Shown: positions 1 through 5,413 of the stretch, piece after piece | How the letters are laid out: each line of letters starts with the position of its first letter | Position numbering within the stretch: position 1 is the first letter of the stretch | Assembly: GCF_000720455.1 (NCBI RefSeq) | Contig: NZ_JOAK01000064.1 | Span: forward strand, 1-10,982 | Length of the DNA stretch: 10,982 bases | Direction of reading: 5' to 3' | DNA from: Streptomyces virginiae | GTDB lineage: Bacteria; Actinomycetota; Actinomycetes; Streptomycetales; Streptomycetaceae | Made by a program: the position numbers and the translations under genes | The notes under the pieces: generated by a model | Told to the model about the DNA's origin: nothing | Databases searched by the model: none | What the model saw: the letters and a program-made list of their open reading frames with translations, nothing else

Positions 1-111
1 CGCCACCAGCAGGTCTGGAACGACCGCGACACCGCCACCCTCCGCGACAACCGCGGCAACGTCATCGACACCGAGTCCTGGGGCCGCCGCGGACACCAGT
101 ACCGCGGCTGA
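1..111 (+). CDS. Lamin tail domain protein, C-terminal fragment (5' end outside window)
   Basis: Frame 1 is open from the first base to a TGA at 109-111 and gives 36 residues. The segment WNDRDTATLRDNRGNVIDTE followed by SWG is the last part of a bacterial lamin tail domain (LTD). In Streptomyces secreted proteins this is a beta-sandwich whose final strands read roughly V-W-N-N-x-x-D-x-A-x-L-R-D-x-x-G-x-x-I-D-x-x-S-W. The function of bacterial LTD proteins is poorly known; they are usually exported and thought to bind at the cell surface or extracellular polymers. No catalytic residue is visible in the fragment. The domain sits at the extreme C-terminus, with only about eight residues after SWG. 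A hairpin follows at 118-152, so this is probably the end of the transcript. The family call rests on a short stretch, and the start and any signal peptide lie outside the window. Confidence 0.75.
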   Translation, partial: RHQQVWNDRDTATLRDNRGNVIDTESWGRRGHQYRG

Positions 112-117
112 TCCCGC

Positions 118-152
118 CCGGTGGTCGCCCCGACGGGGACGGTGACCGCCGG
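118..152 (+). terminator. Hairpin after the lamin tail gene
   Basis: Seven bases after the TGA, CCGGTGGTC (118-126) pairs with GACCGCCGG (144-152), with one G-U pair. The 17-base loop contains a second small stem, CCCC/GGGG (128-131 with 135-138). There is no T-tract, as is common for Streptomyces terminators. The position supports termination; the hairpin is seen, the function is inferred. Confidence 0.6.
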
Positions 153-195
153 ATGAGAGGGGTGCGGCGTGTCATGGCCGGGGCCGTGGCGCGCC

Positions 196-277
196 GCACC
201 CGTGCGTGCGGGCACCCGTGCGTGCGGGCGGGCGGGGGCAGGTGGGTCGGGGGCGGGTGGGTCGGGGGCGGGTGGGT
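196..277. repeat. Two short direct-repeat sets with a G-quadruplex motif
   Basis: The gap between the lamin tail gene and the 70-aa gene (112-414) holds no convincing gene. It contains an exact 16-bp tandem duplication (GCACCCGTGCGTGCGG at 196-211 and 212-227), then an exact 15-bp tandem repeat (GGTGGGTCGGGGGCG at 241-255 and 256-270) with a third partial copy to 277. The G runs in the second set have loops of 1-5 bases and fit a G-quadruplex pattern on the plus strand. Short open frames cross this region in all three plus frames, as expected for DNA of this composition. From 278 to the RBS at 401 I see nothing recognisable. Confidence 0.8.
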
Positions 278-414
278 GCATTCGGGTGGCGGCGTGCCGT
301 GTCGGGCCGGTGGCGGGGGCCCGGTTCGCGATGCTGGGGCCGGGCGCGGCATGGGGGCCGGGTGCCCTGTCCCCCGTCCCACCTCCCCCATCCCACGGCG
401 AGAAGGAGTACGGC

Positions 415-627
415 ATGCCGACGGACGCGGTCGGGCGTTTCCTCGCGGCGCTGGAGCCGCACCGGCGTCAGGACGTCGCGGGCAGGCCGCGCCCGGAGCA
501 GGAGCGGCTGGCGGCCGCCTGGGAGGAGGAGCTGGGCTCGGACGACGAGCTCGACACCCTCGATGAGCTCTCTCCGCCCGCGGCGGAGGCCGAGGCGGCC
601 CGCCGGGTGATGGACCGCGAGTCCTGA
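415..627 (+). CDS. Small acidic hypothetical protein, 70 aa
   Basis: I do not recognise a family. The ATG at 415 is preceded by AGAAGGAG (401-408) six bases upstream, which is a near-ideal RBS and decides this start over ATG/GTG codons further upstream in the same frame. The protein is soluble, with no signal peptide or membrane segment. Residues 1-30 carry several Arg residues. The middle (about 36-52) is strongly acidic, WEEELGSDDELDTLDEL. The C-terminal third is an Ala/Glu-rich stretch likely to be helical, ending RRVMDRES. The charge layout suggests a small helical partner or regulator, but no function can be assigned. A very stable hairpin (629-667) begins two bases after the stop, so it appears to be a monocistronic unit. 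The RBS and hairpin together are the main evidence that it is real. Confidence 0.66.
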   Translation: MPTDAVGRFLAALEPHRRQDVAGRPRPEQERLAAAWEEELGSDDELDTLDELSPPAAEAEAARRVMDRES

Positions 628-628
628 A

Positions 629-667
629 CCGGCCGCCGGTGCGCGGTGTGCGCGTCCGGGCGGCTGG
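629..667 (+). terminator. Strong hairpin after the 70-aa gene
   Basis: The stop codon ends at 627. An outer stem pairs 629-639 with 656-667, with G658 bulged and one G-T pair. An inner stem pairs GCGC (641-644) with GCGC (650-653) around the loop GGTGT. This gives roughly sixteen pairs in all. It is the most stable hairpin I found in the window and its placement fits an intrinsic terminator lacking a T-tract. Confidence 0.75.
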
Positions 668-712
668 ATATGGGGTGGCAGGTGGCTGCGGAGTCGGGGA
701 AGACTGCGGCGG

Positions 713-1309
713 GTGCGTGAGCGTGTGGAGGTGTCCTCGGGTCTGCGGCTGCGGCGTTGGACGCCGGCGGATGCCGGGGCGGTCCTGGCGGCGTTCGCCG
801 AGCCGGTGATGTCGCGGCAGTCCGCCGAACCGGTGGTGACGCTGCCGGCGGCGAGGCGCTGGCTGGCGTCCCGGACGGAGCAGTGGGACGCGGGGGCTGG
901 GTTCGCTTTCGCGGTCGTCGACGGTGCGGACGTGGTGCTGGGGCATGTGGCGGTCGGTTCCGTCGACCGGCGTCACGGCACCGGGTGGGTCTCGTACTGG
1001 ACGACCGCTGCGGCCCGCGGGCGGGGCGTCGCGTCGGGCGGCTGCCGTGCGGTGGCGGCCTGGGCGTTCGAGGATGCCGGGCTGTTCCGGCTGGAGCTGG
1101 GCCACCGGGTCGACAACCCGGCTTCGTGCGCGGTGGCCCGGGCTGCGGGCTTCGCGGTCGAGGGGGTCCAGCGGCGCAAGCTCGAGTACGACGGTGTCCG
1201 CTACGACGTCGAGCTGCACGCGCGGCTTGCGACCGACTCCGGAAGCGGCGGTGGCGGGCCGGCTGAAGCGGGCGGTGGCGGGCCGGTCCGTTCCGTGCCG
1301 GCTCCGTGA
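713..1309 (+). CDS. GNAT family N-acetyltransferase, RimJ/RimL type
   Basis: Predicted to transfer acetyl from acetyl-CoA to an amine: a protein N-terminus as in RimJ/RimL, an amino sugar, or a small molecule. The substrate cannot be told from the sequence. The protein is 198 aa and cytoplasmic. GNAT features in order: N-terminal strand LRLRRWTPADAGAVL (11-25); GWVSYWTTAAARGRGVA (91-107), where RGRGVA (102-107) is the Q/R-x-x-G-x-G/A pyrophosphate loop of motif A; a helix (109-120); and RLELGHRVDNPASCAVARAAGF (126-147, in two parts RLELGHRVDN and PASCAVARAAGF), the motif B block typical of the RimJ/L branch. The domain ends near 171. The remaining 27 residues are Gly/Pro-rich and unlike the family; they come from a duplicated 16-bp DNA unit. 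The GTG at 713 has only a weak RBS (GGGGAAG near 696-702), so a slightly later start (GTG 725 or 731) remains possible. Confidence 0.92.
   Translation: MRERVEVSSGLRLRRWTPADAGAVLAAFAEPVMSRQSAEPVVTLPAARRWLASRTEQWDAGAGFAFAVVDGADVVLGHVAVGSVDRRHGTGWVSYWTTAAARGRGVASGGCRAVAAWAFEDAGLFRLELGHRVDNPASCAVARAAGFAVEGVQRRKLEYDGVRYDVELHARLATDSGSGGGGPAEAGGGGPVRSVPAP
1247..1286. repeat. 16-bp direct repeat in the GNAT C-terminal tail
   Basis: GGCGGTGGCGGGCCGG occurs exactly at 1247-1262 and 1271-1286. The 24-bp offset keeps the frame, so the tail reads GGGGPAEAGGGGPV. The repeat lies beyond the folded acetyltransferase domain and probably extended the C-terminus. Confidence 0.85.
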
Positions 1310-1358
1310 CGGGCGGGTGAGGGCCGGCCCGGAGCGTGCATGGCCGCGCCGCGGAGCG

Positions 1359-1377
1359 GGCCGCCCTGCGGGCGGTC
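1359..1377. terminator. Bidirectional hairpin between GNAT and the small membrane gene
   Basis: CCGCCC (1361-1366) and GGGCGG (1370-1375) form a perfect 6-bp stem with loop TGC. It is extended by G1360-T1376 and G1359-C1377. It lies between two convergent genes (stops at 1309 and 1385), so it could terminate transcription from both sides. Confidence 0.65.
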
Positions 1378-1384
1378 GCGCCGG

Positions 1385-1612
1385 TCAGGCGGCCGGCCGG
1401 GGCTGGGGGGCCTTGCGCGTTTTCACTCCGGCGGCGATGAGCGCCAGTCCCGCGGCGAGGACGGCGAGGTGGGCGGCGGGCGGAAGGTCGACGAGCTTGT
1501 GCAGCCAGCCCCACTCCGTGCCGAAGAAGGTCTGCGAGGCGAAGCTGACGAGCCCCTGGGCCGCGATGACGTAGCCGATGCTTTCGACGGTGTGTCCGAT
1601 GGTTGTTCGCAC
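1385..1612 (-). CDS. Small membrane protein, 75 aa, unknown function
   Basis: I do not recognise a characterised family; it looks like the conserved small hypothetical membrane proteins found in Streptomyces. The start is GTG at 1612 with GAGAGGG (1620-1626 on this strand) seven bases upstream, a good RBS that decides the start. It has two hydrophobic stretches: about 11-30 (SIGYVIAAQGLVSFASQTFF, moderately hydrophobic) and about 46-62 (AAHLAVLAAGLALIAAG, a clear membrane helix). A short loop with GTEWGWLHKLVDLPP lies between them, and a basic tail KTRKAPQPRPAA follows, predicted to face the cytoplasm. The N-terminus MRTTIGHTVES is not a typical signal peptide. The gene runs alone: the DUF6056-like gene behind it ends at 1848 and a hairpin at 1689-1735 separates them. 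Confidence 0.76.
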   Translation of the reverse strand: MRTTIGHTVESIGYVIAAQGLVSFASQTFFGTEWGWLHKLVDLPPAAHLAVLAAGLALIAAGVKTRKAPQPRPAA

Positions 1613-1688
1613 GGATCAACCCTCTCGCGGCCGGCGCCGCGGGAGCGTCCTGCTCAGGGCCGAAATCGCGGTAGGCCAAAGGATGCAG

Positions 1689-1735
1689 CCGCCCTGCGCG
1701 GAGCAGCGGCGCGGCACCCCGCCGCGGCAGGGCGG
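1689..1735 (-). terminator. Long hairpin downstream of the DUF6056-like gene
   Basis: CCGCCCTG (1689-1696) pairs with CAGGGCGG (1728-1735). After a single bulged G (1727), CGCGG (1697-1701) pairs with CCGCG (1722-1726). That is thirteen base pairs with one bulge and a 20-base loop. It sits about 110 bases past the minus-strand stop at 1848 and upstream of the small membrane gene, so it could end the DUF6056-like transcript and shield the next gene. From 1613 to 1688 I see no clear promoter hexamers. Confidence 0.62.
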
Positions 1736-1847
1736 GGCCGGTTCGGCGGCGGTGGCCGGTTCGGTGGCGGGGGCCGTTCGGTGGCGGGGGCCGTTCGGTG
1801 GCGGGGGCCGGTTCGGTGGCGGGGGCGGTTCGGTGGCGGGGGACGGT
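1736..1847. repeat. 17-18 bp tandem repeat directly 3' of the DUF6056-like gene
   Basis: The plus strand reads as about six consecutive copies of GGCCGGTTCGGTGGCGGG, some lacking one G (17 versus 18 bp), with single-base variants (GGCGGC, GGCGGTT). The last copy runs into GGACGGTT and the complement of the stop codon at 1848-1850. The mix of 17 and 18 bp units rules out conserved coding through the repeat. It lies in the 3' untranslated region of the minus-strand gene. Confidence 0.88.
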
Positions 1848-3431
1848 TCAGCGGCGGTGGATGCGGTCGACGCCGTACCAGCGGGAGACGCAGGCGGCGA
1901 CCCAGTCGCGGTCGTAGTCGGTGGTGAAGAAGGGTTCGGCGAGGCTGGCGATGTGCAGGGGGCGGTAGCCGACGTCGGTGGCGCCCCGTGCGGCCTCGGC
2001 GCGGATGCGGGTGTTCTGGGCGTCCCAGGCGATGGAGCGGGCCACCGTGGTGGTGGTGAGCTGCTGCAGGTGCGGGACGAGTGAGGCCATCGCGGCCAGG
2101 GTCAGGCAGAGCGCCGCCGTCGTGGCGGCTGCCGCGGCGGCGGGGCGGCGGACGGCCGGGCGGGGGCCGGCCCAGGCGCCCAGCAGGACTCCGTAGCCGC
2201 ACAGGGCCAGTTCCATGGGCAGGAGGAAGCTCGTCCAGGTACGGGCGTACGTCCAGCCGGTGGGGCCGTATCCGCTGCGCAGGCCTGCCGCCACGGCGAA
2301 CGAGCCCAGGATCACCACGGGCAGCGGGAGGAGCAGCAGGGCGGCCCGCGTCATCCGCCCCGCACCGGCCCCCGCACCGGCCACGGCCACGGCCCCGGTC
2401 CTGGCGCCGGTGCCGGTCCTGGCGCCGGGTGGGGGTGGGGGGTGGGGGGTGCGGAGGGTGGCGGCCAGGCCCAGCAGGAGGCCGGCGGCCGCGGCGGCGA
2501 GGTAGGCCCACTGGCCGGTGACGGTGTCCCACATGCGCAGCCAGTCCTCGAAGGTGGCGCGCAGTTCGCCCGCGGAGAGCAGCGGGGGCTTCTGGGGCTG
2601 TTGGGCGCGGCGCCAGCGGGCGCCCGGGGAGGTGTAGAGGACGGCGAGGCCGCAGGCGAGGCCGGCGCACCACAGCAGGCACCAGGTGAAGGGGCGCCAG
2701 GTGGTGGCCAGGCGCAGGCGGGGCAGGCACAGGAGGGCGGTCAGGGCGGCGAGGAGCCCGCTGACGAGGGCGAAGGGTTCGCTCAGGGTGCCGAGGGCGA
2801 AGCCGATGAGGAGGGCGCCGGCGAGGCCGGCGGTGCGGACGGCGCGGCGGGGGTGGGTGACGGTGGCCAGGGCCAGCAGGAGGGCCCACAGGCCGATGAC
2901 GCTCGGCACGGTGTGGGAGATCGTGGCGGGGGCCCACAGCAGGACCTGGTAGCTGCGGGTGCCCGCGAAGTAGAGGAGTGCCTGCAGGGCCAGGGCGCAG
3001 GCGGTCAGGGCGAGCAGGGGCGGTGCGTGGCCGAGGGCGCGCAGGAGGCGGCGGCCCAGCAGGACGAGGGCGGCGGTGAGGGAGACGGTGATGAGGGTGG
3101 GGAGGATCTTGGTGCCGGCCGGTCCGCCGCCGTAGAGGAGGCCGCTGAGGAAGGCGTTGGTGATGCGGCCGTTCTGGGTCGTGTAGAAGTCGGCGGTGAT
3201 GCCGAGGACTCCCAGGTCGCGGGCTTTCCAGGCGGCGCACCAGTCGTCGGAGGTGGGGCGGGTGTAGAGGCCGAGGAAGCATCCGACGGCGACGAGGGCT
3301 CCCGCGGCGGCGGCGAGGGTCGCCGCGGCGGCGGGCAGGAGGGTGCGCAGGAGGTGGCGGGGGCCGGTGTTCGGGCCGGTCGGGGGGGAGGGGGTCACGA
3401 GGTCCTCGCCCTCGGCCGCCATGGTGCTCAT
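1848..3431 (-). CDS. DUF6056-like polytopic membrane protein, GT-C-like
   Basis: A 527-aa integral membrane protein resembling DUF6056 proteins, which look like GT-C glycosyltransferases using lipid-linked sugar donors; the activity is inferred, not shown. After a short cytoplasmic N-terminus comes a first helix (about 32-55), then TRPTSDDWCAAW (58-68). The acidic pair D62-D63 just after the first helix is where GT-C enzymes hold a catalytic acidic motif. QNGRITNAF (87-95) follows. Further helices lie near 108-130, 136-157, 165-192, 200-236, 247-267, 308-327, 362-384, 400-422 and 431-453. The end, TTDYDRDWVAACVSRWYGVD (503-522), fits the family's usual tail with aromatic residues before Y-G. 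A Pro/Gly/Ala linker (328-359) is low complexity. The ATG at 3431 has GAGGTGG (3435-3441) upstream. The frame stays open far upstream, antisense to other genes, but RBS and family length fix this start. It is divergent from the GH15 gene. Confidence 0.87.
   Translation of the reverse strand: MSTMAAEGEDLVTPSPPTGPNTGPRHLLRTLLPAAAATLAAAAGALVAVGCFLGLYTRPTSDDWCAAWKARDLGVLGITADFYTTQNGRITNAFLSGLLYGGGPAGTKILPTLITVSLTAALVLLGRRLLRALGHAPPLLALTACALALQALLYFAGTRSYQVLLWAPATISHTVPSVIGLWALLLALATVTHPRRAVRTAGLAGALLIGFALGTLSEPFALVSGLLAALTALLCLPRLRLATTWRPFTWCLLWCAGLACGLAVLYTSPGARWRRAQQPQKPPLLSAGELRATFEDWLRMWDTVTGQWAYLAAAAAGLLLGLAATLRTPHPPPPPGARTGTGARTGAVAVAGAGAGAGRMTRAALLLLPLPVVILGSFAVAAGLRSGYGPTGWTYARTWTSFLLPMELALCGYGVLLGAWAGPRPAVRRPAAAAAATTAALCLTLAAMASLVPHLQQLTTTTVARSIAWDAQNTRIRAEAARGATDVGYRPLHIASLAEPFFTTDYDRDWVAACVSRWYGVDRIHRR
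2427..2450 (+). other. G-quadruplex motif on the template strand of the DUF6056-like gene
   Basis: The plus strand has four G runs (3, 5, 6 and 6 bases) separated by single T residues. This is a textbook G-quadruplex pattern with one-base loops. It lies on the template strand of the minus-strand gene and encodes the PHPPPPPGA part of a linker between membrane segments. Confidence 0.7.
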
Positions 3432-3441
3432 GGGCCACCTC

Positions 3442-3468
3442 TTCGCAGCGTTCGCAGCGTTCGCAGCG
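3442..3468. repeat. Three exact 9-bp repeats in the leader of the DUF6056-like gene
   Basis: TTCGCAGCG occurs three times without interruption (3442-3450, 3451-3459, 3460-3468). On the gene's strand it reads CGCTGCGAA three times and ends directly against the RBS. Position and exactness suggest an operator or a leader RNA element. The rest of the 249-bp divergent region (3469-3680) must hold both promoters, but I find no convincing -35/-10 pair. Confidence 0.85.
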
Positions 3469-3680
3469 GGGGCCCGTCGGGCGGGGGCGGCCGGGGCGCC
3501 CCGCCGGCTGTGGTGATCGCACGGCCCGCGAACACCCATGATGTGCACGGTTCGGTGCGGGCGGCATCCCGGGCGGGGCCGGTCGCCGCGGCCCGCTGTC
3601 CCGGGCGGGCCGGGGGTTGGGGTGGGGGCGTCACCCGGGCGGCGGGGTTTTGGTGGCGGGGCGGGTGGTGGTCTTCGAGG

Positions 3681-5123
3681 ATGAGTGGGGGTCAGCGTCC
3701 GCGTGTGCGTGGTGCGGCGGAGGGAGTGGCGGTGCCCGTTGTCCTCGGCTGTTGGGCGGTGGCCACGGCGGTGCTGGCGGGTGCCGCCGTTCCGGTGTGC
3801 GGTGCGGGCGGTCATGCGCCGCTGTCGGGGTTCGCCGCCCCTGCTGTCGGGGTGCTGTCGAATGTGACCGCCGCGGAGGGGATTTCGTCCTCGCGTGCCG
3901 CGGGTGCCCGGTACGTGGAGGGCAGCAATGTGCTGCGGCTGGCGTCGGGGCGGTGGCTGTACCTGCCGGCGGGGCGGACGGTGTCGGTGGTGGTGGCCGC
4001 CGGTGACGGGCGGGCGCTGCGGCAGATCGGGCAGAGCCGGGCGTGGCTGGCTTCCGGCCGTGTCCCGGGCAGGTCCGCGGCCGAGCGGGCGGCGGCAGCG
4101 CGGGCGTTGCTGGCGATGCGGGCGCTGTTGCGGCCCAACGGGGCGATGGCGGCGGGGTGGAGTCCGGGCTGGATGTACTCCTGGCCGCGGGATTCGAGTT
4201 TCGCGTGCGCGGCGTTCGCGCACACCGGGCATGACGCGGAGGCGTTTCGGATCCTGCGGCACAGTGCTGCGACGCAGCGTGGGGACGGCAGCTGGGAGGC
4301 GCGGACGAAGCTGGACGGTTCCGGGCCGCCCGACGGCAGGCGGTGGCAGCTCGATGCCAACGGCTGGGTTCCGTGGGCGGTGTGGCAGTGGTACCGGGCG
4401 GCGCCGGTGGAGGGCCGGCGGGCGCGGCTGATGACGCTCTACCCGATGATCGGCAAGGCGGCCGACCGTGCGGTGCGGTCGCTGGGGGCGGACGGGTTGC
4501 CTCCGGCGTCGCCGGACTACTGGGAGCTGATGACGTCGAGTGCGAACATCGGTACGGCCGCGCCGCTGCTGGCCGGGCTGAACGCTTCCGCGGACCTGGC
4601 GCGGGAGGCGGGCCGGCCCGGGGACGCGGCGCGGTGGGCGCGGGCGGCGCGGCGGCTGTCCGCGGGGATCTCCGCGCGGTTCTTCCCGCTCGGCTACCAG
4701 CGCACCGTCGACGGGCGGCACGGGCGTGACAGTGCGGTGACGTTCATGGCGCCGCCCTTCAACACCGCTGCGGCCGGTGTGCCGGCGGCGTTGGAGGCCA
4801 CCTACCGGGCGCTGCGTCTGCCCAACGGGGGGCTGACGCCGGGTGATGATCCGGGGGCGCCGTGGGGGGCGACGGCGTGGACGCCCAGTACGGCGTTCTT
4901 CGCGCTGGCGTGGGCGGCCGGGGGGCGGCCGGCGAAGGCGGGACCGGTGCTGGAGTGGGTGCTGTCGAAGCGGAACGCGCTCGGTGAGCTGCCGGAGAAG
5001 GTGGACGGGGCGGGGCGGGCGGCGTCGGTGGCGCCGTTGGCGTGGACGGGTTCGATCGTGCTGTTGTCGCTGGTGGCGCTGGAGGGCGGCGGGCTGGCGG
5101 CGCCGCCGCCCGCGCAGCCGTAA
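3681..5123 (+). CDS. Secreted GH15-type (glucoamylase-like) glycoside hydrolase
   Basis: A 480-aa six-hairpin glycosidase predicted to cleave an exported alpha-linked glucan or related glycan by inversion. Residues 1-15 include RPRVR, followed by a hydrophobic core (17-40, VAVPVVLGCWAVATAVLAGA and onward), so it is exported or anchored by its N-terminus. GH15-like blocks follow: YVEGSNVLRLASGRWLYLPA (78-97); RPNGAMAAGW (151-160); YSWPRDSSFACAAFA (166-180); LDANGWVPWAVWQWY (224-238); PDYWELM (278-284); LPEKVDGAGRAASVAPLAW (437-455). By comparison with fungal glucoamylase (E179, E400), E282 in YWE fits the general acid and E439 in LPEK the general base, so it looks active. There is no starch-binding domain. 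ATG 3681 gives basic residues before the hydrophobic core, but a better RBS precedes GTG 3732. It is divergent from the DUF6056-like gene and convergent with the PIG-L gene. Confidence 0.92.
   Translation: MSGGQRPRVRGAAEGVAVPVVLGCWAVATAVLAGAAVPVCGAGGHAPLSGFAAPAVGVLSNVTAAEGISSSRAAGARYVEGSNVLRLASGRWLYLPAGRTVSVVVAAGDGRALRQIGQSRAWLASGRVPGRSAAERAAAARALLAMRALLRPNGAMAAGWSPGWMYSWPRDSSFACAAFAHTGHDAEAFRILRHSAATQRGDGSWEARTKLDGSGPPDGRRWQLDANGWVPWAVWQWYRAAPVEGRRARLMTLYPMIGKAADRAVRSLGADGLPPASPDYWELMTSSANIGTAAPLLAGLNASADLAREAGRPGDAARWARAARRLSAGISARFFPLGYQRTVDGRHGRDSAVTFMAPPFNTAAAGVPAALEATYRALRLPNGGLTPGDDPGAPWGATAWTPSTAFFALAWAAGGRPAKAGPVLEWVLSKRNALGELPEKVDGAGRAASVAPLAWTGSIVLLSLVALEGGGLAAPPPAQP
3719..3725 (+). 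promoter_or_regulatory. RBS-like site for an alternative GTG 3732 start of the GH15 gene
   Basis: GGAGGGA lies six bases before GTG 3732, an ideal spacing. ATG 3681 has only GAGG abutting it. Starting at 3732 would give MPVVLGCWAVATAVLAGAA, a hydrophobic start without basic residues and thus a poorer signal peptide. I therefore keep 3681 but regard the start as open. Confidence 0.45.
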
Positions 5124-5138
5124 CGCGCCGGGGGCGCG
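5124..5138 (+). terminator. Hairpin directly after the GH15 stop
   Basis: CGCGCC (5124-5129) pairs perfectly with GGCGCG (5133-5138) around GGG. It begins at the base after the TAA, a compact GC-only terminator candidate. Confidence 0.62.
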
Positions 5139-5199
5139 GGCCGGGGCGCGGGCTGGGCGCGGTGGGTCGGGCGGGGGCCGGGGCGCGGGCTGGGCGCGG
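5139..5199. repeat. 24-bp direct repeat, 37-bp period
   Basis: An exact 24-bp sequence, starting GGCCGGGGCGCGGGCTGGGC, is found at 5139-5162 and again at 5176-5199, separated by 13 bp. It lies between the convergent GH15 and PIG-L stops (5124-5413), where I see no gene. Confidence 0.85.
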
Positions 5200-5375
5200 G
5201 GGCGGTCCGCGGGGCCGGGCAGGGGTGTCTCCTCGGCTCGGCGCGTGCGGGCATGTCTCGGTTGTGCCCGGGGGTTGCGCGCTCGTCCTGCGGGGACACC
5301 CCTCCCCGTCCCCGCTCCCCCGGCGTCGGGCCCGGTTCCGGGAGACCGTTCGGCCGGCGTCGGGCTGCGAGGTGC

Positions 5376-5406
5376 CCGGGTGTACCGCCTCGGTGAAGGC
5401 GCCCGG
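5376..5406 (-). terminator. Hairpin after the PIG-L gene
   Basis: CCGGG (5376-5380) pairs with CCCGG (5402-5406), and CGCCT (5386-5390) pairs with AGGCG (5397-5401) around the loop CGGTGA. TGTAC (5381-5385) is bulged on one side. It lies seven bases past the minus-strand stop at 5414, fitting a terminator for the deacetylase gene. Confidence 0.55.
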
Positions 5407-5413
5407 TCGGTGG

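Noticed and set aside
62..1219. Minus-strand Pro/Arg-rich frame across the lamin-tail, 70-aa and GNAT genes
   Set aside because: It covers three plus-strand genes and their terminators; it is composition-driven.
2442..3680. Plus-strand frame extending the GH15 gene upstream by about 400 residues
   Set aside because: It is antisense to the DUF6056-like gene, Gly/Glu-rich and without motifs. The signal peptide at 3681 marks the true beginning.
5222..5302. Inverted repeat GGGGTGTC/GACACCCC with a 65-base loop
   Set aside because: Arms of eight bases with so long a loop are expected by chance at this composition and no element end is nearby.
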